A program made the translations under genes and the position numbers. Shown piece after piece: positions 24,174 to 34,400 of a DNA stretch of 64,000 nucleotides. Where the stretch lies: positions 223,510,537-223,574,536 of the forward strand of contig NC_134397.1 of NCBI RefSeq assembly GCF_050003625.1, read 5' to 3'. Origin of the DNA: Haematobia irritans. Lineage: Eukaryota > Arthropoda > Insecta > Diptera > Muscidae. Below the pieces are notes generated by a model, which saw nothing but the letters and a program-made list of their open reading frames with translations, was not told where the DNA came from and made no database searches. The first letter of the stretch is position 1; every line of letters begins with the position of its first letter.

Positions 24174-26049
24174 TTTTTCATATAAAAATTTCAATTTTTT
24201 CAGGATTTGGTTGGAATTTTCGATTTTTTGGGGGTGGTCATGAATTAAGCTCCTTTTCGCTCTAGGACGCATAGTTTAGGAGATATGAGCAAAACAAGTT
24301 TTTCATATAAAAATTTCAATTTTTTCAGGATTTGGATGGAATTTTCGATTTTTTGGGGGTGGCCATGAATTAAGCTCCTTCTCGCTGTAGGACCCATAGT
24401 TTAGGAGATATGAGCAAAACAAGTTTTTCATATAAAAATTTCAATTTTTTCAGGATTTGGATGGAATTTTCGATTTTTTGGGGGTGGTCATGAATTAAGC
24501 TCCTTTTCGCTGTAGGACGCATAGTTTAGGAGATATGAGCAAAACAAGTTTTTCATATAAAAATTTCAATTTTTTCAGGATTTGGTTGGAATTTTCGATT
24601 TTTTGGGGGTGGTCATGAATTAAGCTCCTTTTCGCTCTAGGACGCATAGTTTAGGAGATATGAGCAAAACAAGTTTTTCATATAAAAATTTCAATTTTTT
24701 CAGGATTTGGATGGAATTTTCGATTTTTTGGGGGTGGTCATGAATTAAGCTCCTTTTCGCTGTAGGACGCATAGTTTAGGAGATATGAGCAAAACAAGTT
24801 TTTCATATAAAAATTTCAATTTTTTCAGGATTTGGTTGGAATTTTCGATTTTTTGGGGGTGGTCATGAATTAAGCTCCTTTTCGCTCTAAGACGCATAGT
24901 TTAGGAGATATGAGCAAAACAAGTTTTTCATATAAAAATTTCAATTTTTTCAGGATTTGGATGGAATTTTCGATTTTTTGGGGGTGGTCATGAATTAAGC
25001 TCCTTTTCGCTCTAGGACGCATAGTTTAGGAGATATGAGCAAAACAAGTTTTTCATATAAAAATTTAAATTTTTTCAGGATTTGGTTGGAATTTTCGATT
25101 TTTTGGTGGTGGTCATGAATTAAGCTCCTTTTCGCTCTAGGACGCATAGTTTAGGAGATATGAGCAAAACAAGTTTTTCATATAAAAATTTCAATTTTTT
25201 CAGGATTTGGATGGAATTTTCGATTTTTTGGGGGTGGTCATGAATTAAGCTCCTTTTCGCTCTAGGACGCATAGTTTAGGAGATATGAGCAAAACAAGTT
25301 TTTTATAAAAAATTTTAAATTTTTTCAGGATTTGGATGGAATTTTCTATTTTTTTGTGGTTGTCATGAATTAAGCTCCTTTTCGCTTTAGGACGCATAGT
25401 TTAGGAGATATGAGCAAAACAAGTTTTTCATATAAAAATTTCAATTTTTTCCAGGATTTGGATGGAATTTTCGCTTTTTTGGTGGTGGTCATGAATTAAG
25501 CTCCTTTTCGCTCTAGGACGCATAGTTTAAGAGATATGAGCAAAACAAGTTTTTCATATAAAAATTTCAATTTTTTCAGGATTTGGATGGAATTTTCGAT
25601 TTTTTGGGGGTGGTCATGAATTAAGCTCCTTTTCGCTCTAGGACGCATAGTTTAGGAGATATGAGCAAAACAAGTTTTTCATATAAAAATTTCATTTTTT
25701 TCAGGATTTGGATGGAATTTTCGATTTTTTGCGGGTGGTCATGAATTAAGCTCCTTTTCGCTCTAGGACGCATAGTTTAGGAGATATGAGCAAAACAAGT
25801 TTTTCATATAAAAATTTCAATTTTTTCAGGATTTGGATGGAATTTTCGATTTTTTGGGGGTGGTCATGAATTAAGCTCCTTTTCGCTGTAGGACGCATAG
25901 TTTAGGAGATATGAGCAAAACAAGTTTTTTATATAAAAATTTCAATTTTTTCAGGATTTGGTTGGAATTTTCAATTTTTTGGGGGTGGTCATGAATTAAG
26001 CTCCTTTTCGCTCTACGACGCATAGTTTAGGAGATATGAGCAAAACAAG

Positions 26050-26166
26050 TTTTTCATATAAAAATTTTTAGGATTTGGATGGAATTTTCGATTTTTTGGG
26101 GGTGGTCATGAATTAAGCTCCTTTTCGCTCTAGGACGCATAGTTTAGGAGATATGAGCAAAACAAG
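26050..26166 (+). repeat. 117-bp unit, copy 3
   Basis: Same eight-base loss and same CTACGACGC unit upstream (26013), 1993 bp from copy 2. It reads AAAAATTTTTAGG, with T for C before AGG, a later private change. The upstream TTGCGGGTGG unit near 25730 is also shared with copies 1 and 2, with one extra unit in between. Confidence 0.87.
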
Positions 26167-27166
26167 TTTTTCATATAAAAATTTCAATTTTTTCAGGATT
26201 TGGTTGGAATTTTCGATTTTTTGGGGGTGGTCATGAATTAAGCTCCTTTTCGCTCTAGGACGCATAGTTTAGGAGATATGAGCAAAACAAGTTTTTCATA
26301 TAAAAATTTCAATTTTTTCAGGATTTGGATGGAATTTTCGATTTTTTGGGGGTGGCCATGAATTAAGCTCCTTTTCGCTGTAGGACCCATAGTTTAGGAG
26401 ATATGAGCAAAACAAGTTTTTCATATAAAAATTTAAATTTTTTCAGGATTTGGTTGGAATTTTCGATTTTTTGGTGGTGGTCATGAATTAAGCTCCTTTT
26501 CGCTCTAGGACGCATAGTTTAGGAGATATGAGCAAAACAAGTTTTTCATATAAAAATTTCAATTTTTTCAGGATTTGGATGGAATTTTCGATTTTTTGGT
26601 GGTGGTCATGAATTAAGCTCCTTTTCGCTGTAGGACGCATAGTTTAGGAGATATGAGCAAAACAAGTTTTTCATATAAAAATTTCAATTTTTTCAGGATT
26701 TGGTTGGAATTTTCGATTTTTTGGGGGTGGTCATGAATTAAGCTCCTTTTTGCTCTAGGACGCATAGTTTAGGAGATATGAGCAAAACAAGTTTTTCATA
26801 TAAAAATTTCAATTTTTTCAGGATTTGGTTGGAATTTTCGATTTTTTGGGGGTGGTCATGAATTAAGCTCCTTTTCGCTCTAGGACGCATAGTTTAGGAG
26901 ATATGAGCAAAACAAGTTTTTCATATAAAAATTTCAATTTTTTCAGGATTTGGATGGAATTTTCGATTTTTTGGGGGTGGCCATGAATTAAGCTCCTTTT
27001 CGCTGTAGGACGCATAGTTTAGGAGATATGAGCAAAAGAAGTTTTTTATATAAAAATTTCAATTTTTTCAGGATTTGGTTGGAATTTTCAATTTTTTGGG
27101 GGTGGTCATGAATTAAGCTCCTTTTCGCTCTACGACGCATAGTTTAGGAGATATGAGCAAAACAAG

Positions 27167-27283
27167 TTTTTCATATAAAAATTTTCAGGATTTGGATGGA
27201 ATTTTCGATTTTTTGGGGGTGGTCATGAATTAAGCTCCTTTTCGCTCTAGGACGCATAGTTTAGGAGATATGAGCAAAACAAG
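27167..27283 (+). repeat. 117-bp unit, copy 4
   Basis: Same loss and same CTACGACGC unit upstream (27130), 1117 bp from copy 3. The TTGCGGGTGG unit is missing; a GGCCATG unit near 26973 precedes instead, showing that the module was joined to a different left neighbour. Confidence 0.87.
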
Positions 27284-28400
27284 TTTTTCATATAAAAATT
27301 TCAATTTTTTCAGGATTTGGTTGGAATTTTCGATTTTTTGGGGGTGGTCATGAATTAAGCTCCTTTTCGCTCTAGGACGCATAGTTTAGGAGATATGAGC
27401 AAAACAAGTTTTTCATATAAAAATTTCAATTTTTTCAGGATTTGGATGGAATTTTCGATTTTTTGGGGGTGGCCATGAATTAAGCTCCTTTTCGCTGTAG
27501 GACCCATAGTTTAGGAGATATGAGCAAAACAAGTTTTTCATATAAAAATTTCAATTTTTTCAGGATTTGGATGGAATTTTCGATTTTTTGGGGGTGGTCA
27601 TGAATTAAGCTCCTTTTCGCTGTAGGACGCATAGTTTAGGAGATATGAGCAAAACAAGTTTTTCATATAAAAATTTCAATTTTTTCAGGATTTGGTTGGA
27701 ATTTTCGATTTTTTGGGGGTGGTCATGAATTAAGCTCCTTTTCGCTCTAGGACGCATAGTTTAGGAGATATGAGCAAAACAAGTTTTTCATATAAAAATT
27801 TCAATTTTTTCAGGATTTGGTTGGAATTTTCGATTTTTTGGGGGTGGTCATGAAGCTCCTTTTCGCTCTAGGACGCATAGTTTAGGAGATATGAGCAAAA
27901 CAAGTTTTTCATATAAAAATTTCAATTTTTTCAGGATTTGGTTGGAATTTTCGATTTTTTGGGGGTGGTCATGAATTAAGCTCCTTTTCGCTCTAGGACG
28001 CATAGTTTAGGAGATATGAGCAAAACAAGTTTTTCATATAAAAATTTCAATTTTTTCAGGATTTGGTTGGAATTTTCGATTTTTTGGGGTGGTCATGAAT
28101 TAAGCTCCTTTTCGCTCTAGGACGCATAGTTTAGGAGATATGAGCAAAACAAGTTTTTCATATAAAAATTTCAATTTTTTCAGGATTTGGATGGAATTTT
28201 CGATTTTTTGGTGGTGGTCATGAATTAAGCTCCTTTTCGCTGTAGGACGCATTGTTTAGGAGATATGAACAAAACAAGTTTTTCATATAAAAATTTCAAT
28301 TTTTTCAGGATTTGGTTGGAATTTTCGATTTTTTGGGGGTGGTCATGAATTAAGCTCCTTTTCGCTCTAGGACGCATAGTTTAGGAGATATGAGCAAAAC

Positions 28401-31400
28401 AAGTTTTTTATAAAAAATTTCAATTTTTTCAGGATTTGGATGGAATTTTCTATTTTTTTGTGGTGGTCATGAATTAAGCTCCTTTTCGCTCTAGGACGCA
28501 TAGTTTAGGAGATATGAGCAAAACAAGTTTTTCATATAAAAATTTCAATTTTTTCAGGATTTGGATGGAATTTTCGATTTTTTGGGGGTGGTCATGAATT
28601 AAGCTCCTTTTCGCTCTAGGACCCATAGTTTAGGAGATATGAGCAAAACAAGTTTTTTATAAAAAATTTTAAATTTTTTCAGGATTTGGATGGAATTTTC
28701 TATTTTTTTGTGGTGGTCATGAATTAAGCTCCTTTTCGCTGTAGGACGCATAGTTTAGGAGATATGAGCAAAACAAGTTTTTCATATAAAAATTTCATTT
28801 TTTCCAGGATTTGGATGGAATTTTCGATTTTTTGGGGGTGGTCATGAATTAAGCTCCTTTTCGCTCTAGGACGCATAGTTTAGGAGATATGAGCAAAACA
28901 AGTTTTTCATATAAAAATTTAATTTTTTCAGGATTTGGATGGAATTTTCGATTTTTTGGGGGTGGTCATGAATTAAGCTCCTTTTCGCTCTAGGACGCAT
29001 AGTTTAGGAGATATGAGCAAAACAAGTTTTTCATATAAAAATTTCAATTTTTTCAGGATTTGGATGGAATTTTCGATTTTTTGGTGGTGGTCATGAATTA
29101 AGCTCCTTTTCGCTGTAGGACGCATAGCTTAGGAGATATGAGCAAAACAAGTTTTTCATATAAAAATTTCAATTTTTTCAGGATTTGGTTGGAATTTTCG
29201 ATTTTTTGGGGGTGGTCATGAATTAAGCTCCTTTTCGTTCTAGGACGCATAGTTTAGGAGATATGAGCAAAACAAGTTTTTCATAAAATTTCAATTTTTT
29301 CAGGATTTGTATGGAATTTTCGATTTTTTGGGGGTGGTCATGAATTAAGCTCCTTTTCGCTGTAGGACGCATAGTTTAGGAGATATGAGCAAAACAAGTT
29401 TTTCATATAAAAATTTCAATTTTTTCAGGATTTGGTTGGAATTTTCGATTTTTTGGGGGTGGTCATGAATTAAGCTCCTTTTCGCTGTAGGACGCATAGT
29501 TTAGGAGATATGAGCAAAACAAGTTTTTCATATAAAAATTTCAATTTTTTCAGGATTTGGATGGAATTTTCGATTTTTTGGGGGTGGTCATGAATTAAGC
29601 TCCTTTTCGCTCTAGGACGCATAGTTTAGGAGATATGAGCAAAACAAGTTTTTCATATAAAAATTTCAATTTTTTCAGGATTTGGTTGGAATTTTCGATT
29701 TTTTGGTGGTGGTCATGAATTAAGCTCCTTTTCGCTCTAGGACGCATAGTTTAGGAGATATGAGCAAAACAAGTTTTTCATATAAAAATTTCAATTTTTT
29801 CAGGATTTGGATGGAATTTTCGATTTTTTGGGGGTGGTCATGAATTAAGCTCCTTTTCGCTGTAGGACGCATAGTTTAGGAGATATGAGCAAAACAAGTT
29901 TTTCATATAAAAATTTCAATTTTTTCAGGATTTGGTTGGAATTTTCGATTTTTTGGGGGTGGTCATGAAGCTCCTTTTCGCTCTAGGACGCATAGTTTAG
30001 GAGATATGAGCAAAACAAGTTTTTCATATAAAAATTTCAATTTTTTCAGGATTTGGTTGGAATTTTCGATTTTTTGGTGGTGGTCATGAATTAAGCTCCT
30101 TTTCGCTCTAGGACGCATAGTTTAGGAGATATGAGCAAAACAAGTTTTTCATATAAAAATTTCCATTTTTTCAGGATTTGGATGGAATTTTCGATTTTTT
30201 GGGGGTGGCCATGAATTAAGCTCCTTTTCGCTGTAGGACCCATAGTTTAGGAGATATGAGCAAAACAAGTTTTTCATATAAAAATTTCAATTTTTTCAGG
30301 ATTTGGATGGAATTTTCGATTTTTTGGGGGTGGTCATGAATTAAGCTCCTTTTCGCTGTAGGACGCATAGTTTAGGAGATATGAGCAAAACAAGTTTTTC
30401 ATATAAAAATTTCAATTTTTTCAGGATTTGGTTGGAATTTTCGATTTTTTGGGGGTGGTCATGAATTAAGCTCCTTTTCGCTCTAGGACGCATAGTTTAG
30501 AAGATATGAGCAAAACAAGTTTTTAGGAGATATGAGCAAAACAAGTGTTTTATAAAAAATTTTAAATTTTTTCAGGATTTGGATGGAATTTTCGATTTTT
30601 TTGTGGTGGTCATGAATTAAGCTCCTTTTCGCTCTAGGACGCATAGTTTAGGAGATATGAGCAAAACAAGTTTTTCATATAAAAATTTCAATTTTTTCAG
30701 GATTTGGTTGGAATTTTCGATTTTTTGGTGGTGGTCATGAATTAAGCTCCTTTTCGCTCTAGGACGCATAGTTTAGGAGATATGAGCAAAACAAGTTTTT
30801 CATATAAAAATTTCAATTTTTTCAGGATTTGGTTGGAATTTTCGATTTTTTGGTGGTGGTCATGAATTAAGCTCCTTTTCGCTGTAGGACGCATAGCTTA
30901 GGAGATATGAGCAAAACAAGTTTTTCATATAAAAATTTCATTTTTTCCAGGATTTGGATGGAATTTTCGATTTTTTGGGGGTGGTCATGAATTAAGCTCC
31001 TTTTCGTTCTAGGACGCATAGTTTAGGAGATATGAGCAAAACAAGTTTTTCATAAAATTTCAATTTTTTCAGGATTTGTATGGAATTTTCGATTTTTTGG
31101 GGGTGGTCATGAATTAAGCTCCTTTTCGCTGTAGGACGCATAGTTTAGGAGATATGAGCAAAACAAGTTTTTCATATAAAAATTTCAATTTTTTCAGGAT
31201 TTGGTTGGAATTTTCGATTTTTTGGGGGTGGTCATGAAGCTCCTTTTCGCTCTAGGACGCATAGTTTAGGAGATATGAGCAAAACAAGTTTTTCATATAA
31301 AAATTTCAATTTTTTCAGGATTTGGTTGGAATTTTCGATTTTTTGGTGGTGGTCATGAATTAAGCTCCTTTTCGCTCTAGGACGCATAGTTTAGGAGATA

Positions 31401-32224
31401 TGAGCAAAACAAGTTTTTCATATAAAAATTTCCATTTTTTCAGGATTTGGATGGAATTTTCGATTTTTTGGGGGTGGCCATGAATTAAGCTCCTTTTCGC
31501 TGTAGGACCCATAGTTTAGGAGATATGAGCAAAACAAGTTTTTCATATAAAAATTTCAATTTTTTCAGGATTTGGATGGAATTTTCGATTTTTTGGGGGT
31601 GGTCATGAATTAAGCTCCTTTTCGCTGTAGGACGCATAGTTTAGGAGATATGAGCAAAACAAGTTTTTCATATAAAAATTTCATTTTTTCCAGGATTTGG
31701 ATGGAATTTTCGATTTTTTGGGGGTGGTCATGAATTAAGCTCCTTTTCGCTCTAGGACGCATAGTTTAGGAGATATGAGCAAAACAAGTTTTTCATATAA
31801 AAATTTCAATTTTTTCAGGATTTGGATGGAATTTTCGATTTTTTGGGGGTGGTCATGAATTAAGCTCCTTTTCGCTGTAGGACGCATAGTTTAGGAGATA
31901 TGAGCAAAACAAGTTTTTCATATAAAAATTTCAATTTTTTCAGGATTTGGTTGGAATTTTCGATTTTTTGGGGGTGGTCATGAATTAAGCTCCTTTTCGC
32001 TCTAGGACGCATAGTTTAGGAGATATGAGCAAAACAAGTTTTTCATATAAAAATTTCATTTTTTTCAGGATTTGGATGGAATTTTCGATTTTTTGGGGGT
32101 GGTCATGAATTAAGCTCCTTTTCGCTCTAGGACGCATAGTTTAGGAGATATGAGCAAAACAAGTTTTTCATATAAAAATTTCAATTTTTTCAGGATTTGG
32201 TTGGAATTTTCGATTTTTTGGTGG
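28401..32224 (+). repeat. 1769/1269-bp split segmental duplication
   Basis: Markers at 29125 (CATAGCTTAGG), 29236 (CGTTCTAGG) and 29282 (CATAAAATTTC, followed by ATTTGTATGG) recur 1769 bp downstream at 30894, 31005 and 31051. Further right, CATGAAGCTCC (29964) and ATTTCCATTTTTTC (about 30160) recur only 1269 bp downstream (31233 and about 31429). The 500-bp change in offset equals four units, so one copy has gained or lost four units since duplication. The first type C units with the GTGGTGGTC middle also appear in this region. Confidence 0.82.
30501..30555 (+). repeat. Unit junction with a short internal duplication
   Basis: ACAAGTTTTT is followed at once by AGGAGATATGAGCAAAACAAG, so the end of the unit is repeated without the intervening 100 bp. 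The next unit begins GTGTTTTATAAAAAA, a type C left part with a G insertion or change; the GTGTTTT form recurs near 58976. TTTAGG and TTTTAGG at the join give a plausible microhomology. Confidence 0.85.
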
Positions 32225-32504
32225 TGGTCATGAATTAAGCTCCTTTTCGCTCTAGGACGCATAGTTTAGGAGATATGAGCAAAACAAGTTTTTCATATAA
32301 AAATTTCAATTTTTTCAGGATTTGGTTGGAATTTTCGATTTTTTGGGGGTGGTCATGAATTAAGCTCCTTTTCGCTCTAGGACGCATAGTTTAGGAGATA
32401 TGAGCAAAACAAGTTTTTCATATAAAAATTTCAATTTTTTCAGGATTTGGTTGGAATTTTCGATTTTTTGGGGGTGGTCATGAATTAAGCTCCTTTTCGC
32501 TCTA

Positions 32505-32535
32505 GGACGCATAGTTTAGTTTTTCAGGATTTGGT
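32505..32535 (+). repeat. Truncated-unit junction
   Basis: GCATAGTTTAG runs directly into TTTTTCAGGATTTGG, so the end of one unit and the left third of the next are missing. Short T-rich identity lies at the join. The same junction at 33658-33688 is its duplicate. Confidence 0.87.
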
Positions 32536-33214
32536 TGGAATTTTCGATTTTTTGGGGGTGGTCATGAATTAAGCTCCTTTTCGCTCTAGGACGCATAGTT
32601 TAGGAGATATGAGCAAAACAAGTTTTTCATATAAAAATTTCAATTTTTTCAGGATTTGGATGGAATTTTCGATTTTTTGGGGGTGGTCATGAATTAAGCT
32701 CCTTTTCGCTCTAGGACGCATAGTTTAGGAGATATGAGCAAAACAAGTTTTTCATATAAAAATTTCAATTTTTTCAGGATTTGGATGGAATTTTCGATTT
32801 TTTGGGGGTGGTCATGAATTAAGCTTCTTTTCGCTGTAGGACGCATAGTTTAGGAGATATGAGCAAAACAAGTTTTTCATATAAAAATTTCAATTTTTTC
32901 AGGATTTGGATGGAATTTTCGATTTTTTGGGGGTGGTCATGAATTAAGCTCCTTTTCGCTCTAGGACGCATAGTTTAGGAGATATGAGCAAAACAAGTTT
33001 TTTATAAAAAATTTTAAATTTTTTCAGGATTTGGATGGAATTTTCTATTTTTTTGTGGTGGTCATGAATTAAGCTCCTTTTCGCTTTAGGACGCATAGTT
33101 TAGGAGATATGAGCAAAACAAGTTTTTCATATAAAAATTTCAATTTTTTCAGGATTTGGTTGGAATTTTCGATTTTTTGGTGGTGGTCATGAATTAAGCT
33201 CCTTTTCGCTCTAG

Positions 33215-33245
33215 GACGCATAGTTTGGATGGAATTTTCGATTTT
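33215..33245 (+). repeat. Truncated-unit junction, private
   Basis: GCATAGTTT runs straight into GGATGGAATTTTCG, dropping the unit end and the next A/T-rich left part. The break lies where GTTTAGG and ATTTGG share TTT. No second copy was found. Confidence 0.85.
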
Positions 33246-33657
33246 TTGGGGGTGGCCATGAATTAAGCTCCTTTTCGCTGTAGGACCCATAGTTTAGGAG
33301 ATATGAGCAAAACAAGTTTTTTATAAAAAATTTTAAATTTTTTCAGGATTTGGATGGAATTTTCTATTTTTTTGTGGTGGTCATGAATTAAGCTCCTTTT
33401 CGCTCTAGGACGCATAGTTTAGGAGATATGAGCAAAACAAGTTTTTCATATAAAAATTTCAATTTTTTCAGGATTTGGTTGGAATTTTCGATTTTTTGGG
33501 GGTGGTCATGAATTAAGCTCCTTTTCGCTCTAGGACGCATAGTTTAGGAGATATGAGCAAAACAAGTTTTTCATATAAAAATTTCAATTTTTTCAGGATT
33601 TGGTTGGAATTTTCGATTTTTTGGGGGTGGTCATGAATTAAGCTCCTTTTCGCTCTA

Positions 33658-33688
33658 GGACGCATAGTTTAGTTTTTCAGGATTTGGT
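33658..33688 (+). repeat. Truncated-unit junction, duplicated copy
   Basis: Same join as 32505-32535 at an offset of 1153. Confidence 0.87.
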
Positions 33689-34400
33689 TGGAATTTTCGA
33701 TTTTTTGGGGGTGGTCATGAATTAAGCTCCTTTTCGCTCTAGGACGCATAGTTTAGGAGATATGAGCAAAACAAGTTTTTCATATAAAAATTTCAATTTT
33801 TTCAGGATTTGGATGGAATTTTCGATTTTTTGGGGGTGGTCATGAATTAAGCTCCTTTTCGCTCTAGGACGCATAGTTTAGGAGATATGAGCAAAACAAG
33901 TTTTTCATATAAAAATTTCAATTTTTTCAGGATTTGGATGGAATTTTCGATTTTTTGGGGGTGGTCATGAATTAAGCTTCTTTTCGCTGTAGGACGCATA
34001 GTTTAGGAGATATGAGCAAAACAAGTTTTTCATATAAAAATTTCAATTTTTTCAGGATTTGGATGGAATTTTCGATTTTTTGGGGGTGGTCATGAATTAA
34101 GCTCCTTTTCGCTCTAGGACGCATAGTTTAGGAGATATGAGCAAAACAAGTTTTTTATAAAAAATTTAAAATTTTTTCAGGATTTGGATGGAATTTTCTA
34201 TTTTTTTGTGGTGGTCATGAATTAAGCTCCTTTTCGCTTTAGGACGCATAGTTTAGGAGATATGAGCAAAACAAGTTTTTCATATAAAAATTTCAATTTT
34301 TTTAGGATTTGGTTGGAATTTTCGATTTTTTGGTGGTGGTCATGAATTAAGCTCCTTTTCGCTCTAGGACGCATAGTTTAGGAGATATGGGCAAAACAGT

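Larger units (their letters stand above)
16460..24941 (+). repeat. 4241-bp tandem duplication, two copies
   Basis: 16460-20700 and 20701-24941 are adjacent copies at a constant offset of 4241. Paired markers are CATTTTTTCAGG (16460/20701), GATACGAGC (16549/20790), GGATACGG (18471/22712), TTGCGGGTGG (19620/23861), TACGACGC (19780/24021), a 117-bp unit (19816/24057) and CCTTCTCGC (20136/24377). Differences are few: C for G near 18240 is absent from the right copy, and TCTAAGACG replaces TCTAGGACG near 24890. 4241 is 34 units minus 9 bp, most of that from the 117-bp unit. A third copy does not follow. The right half of the 2750-bp duplication lies inside, so the 2750-bp event came first. Confidence 0.9.
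24942..28400 (+). repeat. Mixed A, B, C, D and F units between larger duplications
   Basis: This contains the last type C unit with the GTGGTTGTC middle (about 25311-25435), followed by a type D unit, and then copies 3 and 4 of the 117-bp module. A CATGAAGCTCC unit lacking four bases lies near 27850. No sequence other than satellite is present. Confidence 0.78.
32225..34400 (+). repeat. 1153-bp tandem segmental duplication
   Basis: The junction TAGTTTAGTTTTTCAGG at 32512 recurs at 33665, and AAGCTTCTTTTCGC at 32821 recurs at 33974, both 1153 bp apart. 1153 is nine units plus 28 bp, which reflects the truncated unit at the junction. The left copy carries a private deletion near 33227 that the right copy lacks, so that deletion came after duplication or was never in the copied template. 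Confidence 0.85.
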
